NCBI GenBank assembly: GCA_020853775.1
Contig: JADYYH010000037.1
Span: 1 to 46,939 of the forward strand
Length of the DNA: 46,939 nucleotides
Direction: 5' to 3'
Source: Nitrospira sp.
GTDB taxonomy: Bacteria; Nitrospirota; Nitrospiria; Nitrospirales; Nitrospiraceae
Below the pieces are notes generated by a model, which was not told the origin of the DNA, ran no database searches, and worked only from the letters and a program-made list of their open reading frames with translations. The stretch's first letter is position 1; the number at the start of each line of letters is the position of its first letter. Positions 25,141 through 33,452 of this stretch are shown piece after piece. Position numbers and translations under genes: made by a program.

Positions 25141-27358
25141 ACCGCACCGACAGGCCGCCGAAAACGTTGCGGCCGATGAACGGTCCGAACGCCGGTGCGT
25201 TGGCCGGGTTCAGCGTGGCGAACGCATAATTCTCGTCAAACACGTTTTCCAGTCTGGCAAAGGCTTCGATCCCCCAATGTTTGTTCACCATCGTCTTGTA
25301 GCCCCCCTTCAGGTTCGTGACGGTGTAACTGGGATTTTTCTGCCCGTTGAGAGGGGAGGAGGACTCAAGATTCGTATCACTCAGGAAATAGGCGGTCTGG
25401 TATTGCCATTCCACCCCGGCAAAGGCGCCGGCCAGCAATCCCTGCAGTTGCTCGTACGTCCAGTCGATGACGAGGCGATGCGTCGGCACGCCTGGCAGGG
25501 TCTTGCCCGCCAGCTGGACGCCGTTGACGAGGTAGTCGCGAAAACGGTAATCCGCATACGTATAGGCAAGTTGGATCGTCAGAGGACGAACCGGCTTATA
25601 GGCCAGGCCGACTTCCAACCCGTCGTGGTCGCTCTTGCCCGCATTGCGAAAACAAGGCGCAAAAATATTGCACGGTCCGGTGAAACCGGTGCTGAAGCGC
25701 AAGAGCTCATCGGTGAAGTGCTGCCGATACAAGGCTACGTCGTAGTAAAACGATTCCCCCACGGCGCCCTTGACGCCGATTTCGTAATTGGTGGATTTTT
25801 GCGGTTGAATGCCCGGGTTCAAACCCGCGCCGCTCGCCGTCAGAGGATTGCGGAATTCCGAGCCGGTCGGCGTTTCGAACGACTGTCCGACGGTGAGATA
25901 CACATTGGCCCAGGGGACCGGGCTGTAGCGGATGCCGCCGAGGCCTGTCGTTTGCGCAAAATTCCGGCGACCCGATGCATCGATGCCGCCGCTTCGCAGC
26001 TGGTCCGAGACCTTGAATCGAACCTGGCTGTATCGCACCCCTCCCACGAGTTCGATCTGGTCGGTGAGTGTGAATTCGTTCTGGAGATAGACACCGTCCT
26101 GGTTGATCCGCTCCTGCGTAAAGGACTGCAGCGCCCCCGGCGAGCCCAGGACGTTCGCGAAGTTCTTGTTCACCGAGTTTTGATCCTGCCAGTCGTAGCC
26201 GACGATCAAGCGGTTCTCATGGCCGAGCACCGGCACCGTATTGATGTATTTCGCGAAGGCCGCGCTTTCAATGCGAGTCAACGTGATAAAGCTGCTGTTG
26301 AAACAGCAGAGCGGATGGTGCAAGTCGCGGGTAGCGAAAAACCCCGTGACGGTGATTTCCTGATGGTCGCTGATCTGATTGCGATACGTCAGGGCCGGAC
26401 GAAACCGCTCGTCCTTGCGGAACGGCTTGAACGCCGCATAGGGCGTATTCGCGGGAAATGTCGCCGGCGGAATGGCGTGCAGCGTCTGTTGTTGCAACCG
26501 CGGGCTGTTCTCGAATTCCGAACGGAAGAGGCTGCCCGGAATGTCGCCGTCCATCTGGCCGTACGTCATCACGAGGGAGAGATCCGAATGGTCGTTGAAG
26601 GTATATTTGAACTTGCCGAGAAACCGTTGATTCCGCGTGACGGATTGATCCCGGTAGCCGCCGTAATCCAGAAACGAATAGTTGGCCATCCAGCTGAACG
26701 TGTCGTTCGCCCCCGCAGCCTTCAGCCGGTATTTCGAGAAGTCATAGGAGCCGAACACAAAGCGAGGTTCCACATAGCGATGGTCTTTGTTCCCTTCCTC
26801 TAACACGTAGTTGATGACGCCCGCCGAGGCATTGCCGTACAGCGTCGAATTCGGTCCGCGCAGCACTTCCACACGGGCGACGGCATCCAGATCGATCGGC
26901 TCCAACCTGGTCTGCCCATCGACTTCGGTAAGCGGAATGCCGTCGATCAGGATGCGGACGCTCCGGACACCGAACGTGGACCGAACGCCGCTGCCGCGAA
27001 TCGAAATGCGCACGTCGTCGGGGCCGAACCGCCGCTCCGTCTGCACACCGGGCACGATGCGCAGCGTTTCATCCACGCCGACGGCCGGCCGCCCTTGAAG
27101 AATTTGCTTTTGATCAATCACCGATACCGCACCGGGAACTTGCGTCAGTTGTTTCGGCGCGCGTGTGGCGGTCACCACTACCGGATCCATGAGCACCAGC
27201 GGCGCATCGCCTTCTGCGCTGCTTCGGATTTCCTTGTCATATTCTTCCTGCAGGTTCGCTCGTTCCGGACCGGTTGCCTCCTCGGCTTCGGCCGTGCCGA
27301 AGGTCCAGATGCACATCACCATCACACCACCGCACAGCAGGACCTGGCCTGTCCGCAT
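25127..27358 (-). CDS. TonB-dependent receptor R6
   Basis: This is an outer-membrane receptor of 743 residues with a signal peptide ending near residue 25 (GTAEA). The TonB-box-like region is MDPVVVTATRAPKQL. Plug motifs are VISIRGSGVRS-type (VRISIRGSGVRSTFGVRS), ILIDGIPLTEVDGQTR and ARVEVLRGPNSTLYGNASAG. The barrel shows VYLTVGQSFETPTGSEFRNP and KSTNYEIGVKGAVG. The layout resembles FecA-like and other iron-complex receptors. Two Cys pairs occur in loops (HHPLCCF and PCNIFAPCF). The last residue is Glu (VRYVFE) rather than an aromatic. ATG 27358 has GGAGGT five bases upstream. Promoter P_R6 lies 45 bases upstream, and gene E overlaps the 3' end. Confidence 0.92.
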   Translation of the reverse strand: MRTGQVLLCGGVMVMCIWTFGTAEAEEATGPERANLQEEYDKEIRSSAEGDAPLVLMDPVVVTATRAPKQLTQVPGAVSVIDQKQILQGRPAVGVDETLRIVPGVQTERRFGPDDVRISIRGSGVRSTFGVRSVRILIDGIPLTEVDGQTRLEPIDLDAVARVEVLRGPNSTLYGNASAGVINYVLEEGNKDHRYVEPRFVFGSYDFSKYRLKAAGANDTFSWMANYSFLDYGGYRDQSVTRNQRFLGKFKYTFNDHSDLSLVMTYGQMDGDIPGSLFRSEFENSPRLQQQTLHAIPPATFPANTPYAAFKPFRKDERFRPALTYRNQISDHQEITVTGFFATRDLHHPLCCFNSSFITLTRIESAAFAKYINTVPVLGHENRLIVGYDWQDQNSVNKNFANVLGSPGALQSFTQERINQDGVYLQNEFTLTDQIELVGGVRYSQVRFKVSDQLRSGGIDASGRRNFAQTTGLGGIRYSPVPWANVYLTVGQSFETPTGSEFRNPLTASGAGLNPGIQPQKSTNYEIGVKGAVGESFYYDVALYRQHFTDELLRFSTGFTGPCNIFAPCFRNAGKSDHDGLEVGLAYKPVRPLTIQLAYTYADYRFRDYLVNGVQLAGKTLPGVPTHRLVIDWTYEQLQGLLAGAFAGVEWQYQTAYFLSDTNLESSSPLNGQKNPSYTVTNLKGGYKTMVNKHWGIEAFARLENVFDENYAFATLNPANAPAFGPFIGRNVFGGLSVRYVFE

Positions 27359-27402
27359 TCCGCACCTCCGGTCACCGATTTCGAGTGAAGGAAACGGCGC
27401 GG

Positions 27403-27456
27403 ACTGTAACAAAGCCTCCGGCGAGGCGCTACCGACGCATGCTCACTGATGCAACA
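27403..27456 (-). promoter_or_regulatory. Conserved promoter motif P_R6
   Basis: In gene orientation: CTGTTGCATC, GTGAGCA, GTCGGTAGCGC, then a 17-bp spacer and TACAGT. The GTGAGCA and CGTCGGTAG parts match P_A and the 28864 site exactly. The -35 ends in CGC instead of ACA. Confidence 0.62.
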
Positions 27457-27522
27457 GATGTGACAGAATTACGTAACATGGGAGAACGGACAGGAGAGGC
27501 AGACGCCATTCACAGGAGATCA

Positions 27523-27548
27523 CGGGGAGCCGGCAAGCCGGCTCCCCG
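27523..27548 (-). terminator. GC-rich hairpin after the BNR1 gene
   Basis: CGGGGAGCCGGC and GCCGGCTCCCCG are perfect 12-bp inverted repeats separated by AA, 26 bases after the stop of the sialidase-fold gene. There is no T-run. It is still a plausible intrinsic stop or mRNA-end structure between that gene and P_R6. Confidence 0.6.
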
Positions 27549-27574
27549 CAGGAATGAACCGGAGCGGTGAATGG

Positions 27575-28825
27575 TCACGGCTTGGGGAGATCAACGCGTC
27601 CCTCTTGCACCACGATCTTGTTGGTGGGGAACGCATGTTCAGTCCAAGCCAGAGCGATTCTGCCCGATGGGTGGAGCGCGACGGTTGGATGCTCGGCTTT
27701 CGCGCCGGCGCTCAGGGGAATGACCGGCCCGAAGGTCTTCCCGCGATCGAACGAGAGGCGGAGAACCACGCGTTTCCGTACGCCGGTCACTTCCTCCCAT
27801 ACGGCTGCGACGATACCATCCGGGTGAATCGCCAGGCGCAGATTGTCTGGCAGGGAATTGGTCGAGACATGCAGGGAGACAGGCTCGGTAAACGTCCCGG
27901 CCCGGTCGTCGGAAGTCGCGAGGTAAATGCGAGCCTGCTCGTCGGTCCCTTCCGTGTACCAGCCGACGTAAAGCCGCCCGTGCCGATCGAAGCCCAGCGA
28001 TGGACCGCGATGCGGACAGGCCGAAAAGACCCACTGGTCTTCCCGCACCAGATGGGGGGAAGCGAAGGTCTGCCCACGATCGACGGACTGCGCTACCACG
28101 ATATCGCGCACGTTGCCGTCATACGTTTTCCGCCAGGCAGCCCACAGGCTGCCGTCCGGCGCAGCTGCCAGCATGGGCCGGCAGCAGGGGCAGGCCATGC
28201 CGTCCACCGTCATATTGGGACCAAACGTCGCCCCTCCGTCCCGTGAACAGGCGAACTGCACCGCGGCGCCGCTGCGATCCTTGCCGCGCCCGTCGAGCCA
28301 CAGCATGTAGAGGTCGTGATCCGGCCCTTCGAGGACATCTTCAAAGGTATGAGCAATCGGCAAACCGTCGTCATTGACCTGAACCGGTGCGGTAAAGGTT
28401 CGGCCGCCGTCCCCGGATACGGTCACGCGAAGATCCGAAGCGAACATCGCACCCGCCGTCCGATTCGGCGTGGACCAACTCAACACCACTTTGCCGTCTG
28501 CTCCGCTGGCCAGCCCAGGCGCCTGATGCAGCGCCTCCGGCGCGAGTGCCGTCGGATTGACTTGAACCGGACTACTGAGCTGACGCGCGTCTCCCGCAAT
28601 CTGCCGGATCTTCACCGCGCCCTGTTGATCCGGCTTTTCCAGCCAGGCCACCTGCAACGTTCCTCCGGCGTCATATCGAAGGGAGGGTGGCGACAGGGAG
28701 AAAGGCCCGGCAACCACGGCCTGCGCCGGGCTCAAGGTCACGCCGAGACTGAGCGTAGACTCTGCGTGAAGGAGATCCGGACTCATCCAGAGCAGGAACA
28801 AGATCCACAAACCGGCCACCATCAT
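27575..28825 (-). CDS. Exported sialidase-fold (BNR-repeat) protein 1 with CPCC and CPH motifs
   Basis: This 416-residue secreted protein is a predicted six-bladed beta-propeller. It contains repeated Asp-box-like S-x-D-x-G-x-T-F motifs (SGDGGRTF, SRDGGATF, SVDRGQTF, SFDRGKTF). The signal peptide is about residues 1-21. A C212-P-C214-C215 motif in GMACPCCRPML and a CPH motif (C270-P-H272) are shared with the paralogue at 38496-39803 and could bind a metal. No sialidase Arg triad was identified, so enzymatic sialidase activity should not be assumed. ATG 28825 has AAGGAG five bases upstream, and a conserved promoter starts 39 bases upstream. The cellular site is probably the periplasm or outer surface. 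Confidence 0.85.
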   Translation of the reverse strand: MMVAGLWILFLLWMSPDLLHAESTLSLGVTLSPAQAVVAGPFSLSPPSLRYDAGGTLQVAWLEKPDQQGAVKIRQIAGDARQLSSPVQVNPTALAPEALHQAPGLASGADGKVVLSWSTPNRTAGAMFASDLRVTVSGDGGRTFTAPVQVNDDGLPIAHTFEDVLEGPDHDLYMLWLDGRGKDRSGAAVQFACSRDGGATFGPNMTVDGMACPCCRPMLAAAPDGSLWAAWRKTYDGNVRDIVVAQSVDRGQTFASPHLVREDQWVFSACPHRGPSLGFDRHGRLYVGWYTEGTDEQARIYLATSDDRAGTFTEPVSLHVSTNSLPDNLRLAIHPDGIVAAVWEEVTGVRKRVVLRLSFDRGKTFGPVIPLSAGAKAEHPTVALHPSGRIALAWTEHAFPTNKIVVQEGRVDLPKP

Positions 28826-28863
28826 GATGTCTCCTTCGAAAAACCCACACTGTCGGAGAAGGC

Positions 28864-28919
28864 ATACTACGCGGGACAACTCCGCACTGTCTACCGACGT
28901 ATGCTCACGGTTGCTACAT
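28864..28919 (-). promoter_or_regulatory. Conserved promoter motif P_BNR1
   Basis: In gene orientation: ATGTAGCAACC, GTGAGCA, ACGTCGGTAGACA, an 18-bp spacer and TAGTAT. It matches P_A at almost every position of the upstream boxes although the downstream genes are unrelated. Confidence 0.72.
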
Positions 28920-28941
28920 CAATCCGCGCCGAATGGCCGGG

Positions 28942-30915
28942 TCAGTCGAGGTACTGCGAGAGGAACCGCTCCATTTCCGAGAACAGGTGTAGACGATCCT
29001 CTTCCCGGCGGAGGGCTTCATCGGCCAGAGGCAATTCCACGTATCGTGAATTCGTCACACCCGCTGCGTTCAGCGCATCGGCCATCTCGCGACTCTGTAA
29101 CAGGGGCACGGAACGATCCATACGGCCATGCATCAGCAGCAGCGGCGTGCGCATCTCTTGCGCATGAGCAATGGGCGAGGTGTCGCGAAGCCGGTCCCGA
29201 TCGTTCCACCAGGAACCGATGCGTGCCTCGACCATCGGTTTCTGATTCAGGTACCACCGGCTATCGGACAGGACCTGGGTCAAGTCCGCCACCCCGCCTA
29301 CACTGACCGCGCAACGATACAGATCCGGCGTCTTCACGGCCCCCATCAACGCGGCGTATCCTCCGTAGCCCGATCCCACGATGCAGATGCGACTGGCATT
29401 CGCGATACCGGCGCGAATCGCGTATTGCACCACATCGGTCACATCGTCCTGCATCTCCAAGCCCCAGCGTTGGAATCCGCCGCGCAGCACGTCGTCTCCA
29501 TACCCTTCGGTGCCGCGAAAGCGCGGCTCCAGCACCGCCCAGCCGCGACTGACGAACCACTGCGTCCAATAGTTAAATGCACCGGGCATTCGTGCGGCCG
29601 GGCCTCCATGGGGAAACACAATCATCGGAAGGTGGCGCGGGTCCCGCTCCTTGGGCACAGTCAGAAAGACTTGCAGCTCCTTGCGGTCGCGCGCCGTGAC
29701 GTAAGTCGTGGTGGGGGCAGCCAGCGCGGCCGTCTCCAGATCGGGATACGATTTGCCGAGCAACACCATCCGTCCATCCTGCTCGTCGAAGATCGACCAG
29801 CGCGGGGGATGGGCCGCGCCGCTCGACTTCACGACATGCACCCGCCCGTCGTCGCTGCTGCTATGGATGACATTGACCGTTCCAGGAATCGCGCGATCGA
29901 TGCGCGCTTGCAAGCGCTGTGCGTCGAAGTCCCAGAAGAGTACGCGCTCATCCGTCGCGCTGAACCGGACGCCGACCACTTTCTTCCGCCCCGGCGCATA
30001 CACCAATTCACCGTTCAGATCGAACTTCGGGTCGGCCACCACGAGGATACGATCTGCCGCGCGGTCCACGACATTGAGCTTAAAAATCGCCGCCTTGCCC
30101 CGATGCTGATCCCGCACATACAACCAGGCGGGATCGGCATCGAAGGCCAACGGCACGAGTCCGGTTTCTTTGGCCAGGTCATAGTCGGCCAGTTCGCGCC
30201 AGAGGCTGGACTCCGGCAGCCTGGCAATCGCATGCACCGCGGTCTGGAATTGGCCGACCCCCGCCCGCACTGCTCCGGTCCGGTCAGCAATCCAATGCGC
30301 AATCGCGCTGCCATCCGGTTTCGAACTGGGATTCGCCTGGACCAATTGCCGATCACCCGAGTAGACATCCACCTTGTACACATCGGGAGCATCGGGATGC
30401 TCCCGATCGAGGGCAAGCAACACATGCCTGGGATCCCCGGGAATCGTACCAACGAGTTGATCCTGAAATTGAGGAACGTGTTTTTTTCCGAAAATCGACG
30501 AAAGGGAGCTCTGCTTGAGCAAATTAGGGGTCTCTTCCGTGCCGTCCCGGTTCACTGCCAACAATCGCATTTCGATGGTATCGTCTGCATTCTTCGTCGC
30601 CGCGAACCGGATACTCACGAGCAGCCGCTCATCATTGACCCAACGAAACCAGGTGATGATGTGCTCACGATTGTCCGTCGAGACGACACGGCGCATATCT
30701 TGTCCCGAAACAGTTTGGGTTTCGAGAATGGTGTGGCCCTCGTGGTTGCGCAGCACGGCCAAATGCCGGCCCGAAGGAGACAGTTGAATGGATTCGATAC
30801 GAGGCAGAAAAGCAAACGCTGCAGTGGGCGGAGGAGCGGAGCCTGGCTCGGCGTACACCGGTACCATGCTCCAGACCAGTAGCAGAACAGTGACAAGTCC
30901 GTAAATGGCCGGCAC
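28942..30915 (-). CDS. S9 prolyl-oligopeptidase-type protein, catalytic residues missing
   Basis: This 657-residue exported protein has a signal peptide (about residues 1-22), an N-terminal beta-propeller region and a C-terminal alpha/beta-hydrolase domain of the S9 family (GGPAARMPG, FRGTEGYGDDVLRGGFQRWG, LLMHGRMDRSVP). The nucleophile elbow reads CIVGSGYGGYAALM. The family Ser directly before YGGY is Gly (residue 516) here, with a Ser one position earlier. The usual GHGF containing the catalytic His is absent; the tail reads ADEALRREEDRL (about 631-642). Only the Asp (Asp600) remains. It is probably inactive as a peptidase and may act as a binding protein. Start GTG 30915 follows AGGGA. Confidence 0.85.
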   Translation of the reverse strand: MPAIYGLVTVLLLVWSMVPVYAEPGSAPPPTAAFAFLPRIESIQLSPSGRHLAVLRNHEGHTILETQTVSGQDMRRVVSTDNREHIITWFRWVNDERLLVSIRFAATKNADDTIEMRLLAVNRDGTEETPNLLKQSSLSSIFGKKHVPQFQDQLVGTIPGDPRHVLLALDREHPDAPDVYKVDVYSGDRQLVQANPSSKPDGSAIAHWIADRTGAVRAGVGQFQTAVHAIARLPESSLWRELADYDLAKETGLVPLAFDADPAWLYVRDQHRGKAAIFKLNVVDRAADRILVVADPKFDLNGELVYAPGRKKVVGVRFSATDERVLFWDFDAQRLQARIDRAIPGTVNVIHSSSDDGRVHVVKSSGAAHPPRWSIFDEQDGRMVLLGKSYPDLETAALAAPTTTYVTARDRKELQVFLTVPKERDPRHLPMIVFPHGGPAARMPGAFNYWTQWFVSRGWAVLEPRFRGTEGYGDDVLRGGFQRWGLEMQDDVTDVVQYAIRAGIANASRICIVGSGYGGYAALMGAVKTPDLYRCAVSVGGVADLTQVLSDSRWYLNQKPMVEARIGSWWNDRDRLRDTSPIAHAQEMRTPLLLMHGRMDRSVPLLQSREMADALNAAGVTNSRYVELPLADEALRREEDRLHLFSEMERFLSQYLD

Positions 30916-31060
30916 GGTCTATCCCTACAATTACCAGGACATGCCCATCCGGGGAGTACCCGACGGACTCAGTTATCACATGTTCGCGTGACGGTCGTCT
31001 ATCGCGTTTTTTTACGCACGCCGGGGCTACCCAAGGGTTGCCTGGTGCCGCCGAAGGCTC

Positions 31061-31096
31061 GATGCGGGGGCTCACCTGCTGATGAGCCCCCGCATC
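31061..31096 (-). terminator. Strong hairpin after R7
   Basis: GATGCGGGGGCTC (31061-31073) and GAGCCCCCGCATC (31084-31096) form a perfect 13-bp stem with a 10-base loop, 18 bases after the R7 stop. There is no T-run on the minus strand. It is a likely transcription end separating the R8-R7 operon from the S9 gene. Confidence 0.6.
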
Positions 31097-31114
31097 GGCA
31101 TGCTGCACATCAAT

Positions 31115-33376
31115 CTAAAACTTATACTCCACGCCGCCGAACGCGCTGATGCCCAAACCGGCGTTGGCAAACCGGTTGAATTGATCATTCACCACCACTG
31201 CCCCGGCATAGGTCTTGTCGGTCAAATTCCGCCCTTCGGCGAAGAGCGTCCAATGTTCATCGACGTTCCACCCTGACCGCAGATTGATGAGCGCATAGGA
31301 AGGATTCTTGATGGTGTTTTGGTAGTCCGTATAGAATCCCGACAACGACCACTCGACATTCGGCGCAATCCACCAGCCAGACGGATGGTCATACCGGAAC
31401 TCCACGTTCAGGCTGTGTTCCGGCGCGCCGGCAACCGTGTTCCCGTCCTTCGCAATGAGCACGCTGGGACCGACTCCTCCACCCGCCCGCACATCGTCGG
31501 TGAACTTGAAGCGCGACCAGGTATAGGCCACACGGGTCTGCAGGCTGTCTTCCTTACCGGCACCGCCCTGCGCGAACAATCCCTTCTTCAACACCATGCC
31601 GCCGCCCGCCTCCACACCGGTGTGCCTGGTGCCGTTCGCATTCTGGAAGGTGCCTTGATTGTTGATGATCGAGGCCAGAATCTCCTTTTGCATCTCGAGA
31701 TTGTAGACCGTGAGGTCCCAGTTGTAGCGCTTATTGGCCGACGTTCCTCGGTGGCCGAGCTCCAATTGCCAGGCCCGTTGCGCGTCAAGGTTGAGAAATC
31801 CCGTATTCGGCCGGCCGTTCGCATTCACCGAAGAGAGCAGCTCCAGATTGAGCGGCGCCTCATAAGCCCGGCTGGCGTTGAAATACAATTGCGAAGTCGG
31901 CGTCGTGCGATACACGAAGCCGATTTTCGGACTGATCGCATCGAAGTGCTGCAGCGGTCGATTGGTGCCGGTCGGCGTGGACGGCGTATTGGGATTGAAT
32001 GGATTGCCGGCCGGGCCGAAGTTGTCCACGGTCGCTTGGCGCGCCGTATAATCCCACCGGCCGCCGATCACAATCGTCAAATCCTTCGTGGCATCGAACG
32101 CATCTTCTGCATACAGCCCGAAATAGGTCGTCTTCGCCGTGTAGTTCTGCGTCAGGGCTCCGATGCTGCCGTTGATATTCACAAACCGCTGCTGCCGCTG
32201 GTTGCCGTACCGCGGCTGGACCCCCATGACGAACGAGTTGTTCTTCCCGAACAGGGAATTTGAATTCACGTAACGAAACTCGCCACCGACGTTATTGTTT
32301 TCCTGTCGGATCGTCTGGAAAATCGGATGATCCACATATTGATTCGAGAAATAGGGAATGATCTCGAAGTACTGATTCGGCGCGAACTCATTGTGATAGG
32401 CGATCCCGATACGCTGCAGGGTATAGTACCGGCCATAATTACAGACTTGGTTGTTCAGGTTACAGGCAAAGAAGGGAGGCGTGCCGGGAGGACTTTGTCC
32501 GCCGGGCTGTTGCCGGTTGAAAAACAGCTGCTGATTGGTCAAGGAGCCGGGGATACGTTCCGCCACGTTCGCCTGCAGGAAGTACGCGCGGATTTCCTGA
32601 TGGTTGCCGAGTTGCAGGCCGATGTTGGCATTGATGCGCTCCCGGGCCTGCTGGCTGTTATCCTGGAATCCATCCTGGCGATTGCCGGACACGCTGATGT
32701 AGTAGTCCATCGTCGCGCTCATGTTGCCCACCTGGAAGGGCTGCAGCACTTTGCCGCTCGACACCTGCCCGCTCACCATGCCGAAACTGCCGCCGAGCAT
32801 GCGCATTTGCAAGGTGGAGGCGCTGTAGCCGGTGCGGGGCACGAAGTTAATGGCACCGCCGATGCTGTTCGCGCCGTACCGCAGCGCATTGGCGCCCTTG
32901 TAGACCTCGATGCGTTCATAGGCCAGGAGGTCGATCGACTCAAAATCGGAAAACCCGTCGGCATCGCCGAAGAAAATTCCGTTGATCAGAATATTGATGC
33001 CGCGATGATGAAAATTATTGCGCAAGGATGTGCCGCGAATTTGAAACTGTCCTTCATCGGCCCCGAAGCGCGACTGAAACCGCACCCCCGGTGAGAATTG
33101 CAGGACGTCTTGCAAATTTATCGCGCGTGACTCCGTAATCTGCTTCTCTTCGATGAGGATGTTGCTGCCGGGACGGCGCGCAAATTCCTGCTTCACATCC
33201 TCCACGTTTTCGATCCGCTTCCCCTTTACCTCGACCGGCTCGACGACGATCACCGGCGCGTCTTGATCAGAGGGTTCGTCAGCCGCCCACACGACAGACC
33301 CATCCATGGCCAGCACCAACGCGATGACCAGGCAGGCCCTCCACACTCCTTTTCTCCACTGCTCAACTGACTTCAT
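31115..33376 (-). CDS. TonB-dependent receptor R7
   Basis: This is an outer-membrane receptor of 753 residues with a signal peptide to about residue 31 (MDGSVVWA/AD). The TonB-box-like region is APVIVVEPVEVKGK. Plug motifs are NLQDVLQFSPGVRFQSRFG, FQIRGTSLRNNFHHRG, ILINGIFFGDADG and IEVYKGANALRYGANSIGGA. The barrel ends FGGVEYKF. The ferric-citrate (FecA-like) type of receptor is the nearest recognised pattern. ATG 33376 follows GAAGGAG. The gene comes 76 bases after the amidohydrolase; the spacer holds two short palindromes. The gene is followed by a strong hairpin. An extracellular loop contains two Cys (FFACNLNNQVCNYG), probably a disulphide. Confidence 0.92.
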   Translation of the reverse strand: MKSVEQWRKGVWRACLVIALVLAMDGSVVWAADEPSDQDAPVIVVEPVEVKGKRIENVEDVKQEFARRPGSNILIEEKQITESRAINLQDVLQFSPGVRFQSRFGADEGQFQIRGTSLRNNFHHRGINILINGIFFGDADGFSDFESIDLLAYERIEVYKGANALRYGANSIGGAINFVPRTGYSASTLQMRMLGGSFGMVSGQVSSGKVLQPFQVGNMSATMDYYISVSGNRQDGFQDNSQQARERINANIGLQLGNHQEIRAYFLQANVAERIPGSLTNQQLFFNRQQPGGQSPPGTPPFFACNLNNQVCNYGRYYTLQRIGIAYHNEFAPNQYFEIIPYFSNQYVDHPIFQTIRQENNNVGGEFRYVNSNSLFGKNNSFVMGVQPRYGNQRQQRFVNINGSIGALTQNYTAKTTYFGLYAEDAFDATKDLTIVIGGRWDYTARQATVDNFGPAGNPFNPNTPSTPTGTNRPLQHFDAISPKIGFVYRTTPTSQLYFNASRAYEAPLNLELLSSVNANGRPNTGFLNLDAQRAWQLELGHRGTSANKRYNWDLTVYNLEMQKEILASIINNQGTFQNANGTRHTGVEAGGGMVLKKGLFAQGGAGKEDSLQTRVAYTWSRFKFTDDVRAGGGVGPSVLIAKDGNTVAGAPEHSLNVEFRYDHPSGWWIAPNVEWSLSGFYTDYQNTIKNPSYALINLRSGWNVDEHWTLFAEGRNLTDKTYAGAVVVNDQFNRFANAGLGISAFGGVEYKF

Positions 33377-33402
33377 CGTTCAACTCCTTCTGCGCAAATG
33401 AA

Positions 33403-33423
33403 TGTAGACCTACACGATTATCG
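33403..33423 (-). promoter_or_regulatory. Tandem short palindromes upstream of R7
   Basis: TGTAG-ac-CTACA (33403-33414) and ACGAT-t-ATCGT (33413-33423) overlap by two bases in the 76-bp spacer before R7. This resembles an operator overlapping an internal promoter. TGTAG also occurs in the TGTAGCA box of the six conserved promoters. Confidence 0.4.
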
Positions 33424-33452
33424 TAAATGGCGTCCGTTCCGACTGGGACGTC

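Noticed and set aside
23500-26803. Long plus-strand open frames (559 and 575 codons) over receptors R5 and R6
   Set aside because: Both are shadows of receptor genes whose plug and barrel motifs are unambiguous on the minus strand.
29128-30882. A 584-codon plus-strand open frame over the S9-type gene
   Set aside because: The minus strand carries the signal peptide, hydrolase motifs and ribosome site; the plus frame has none.
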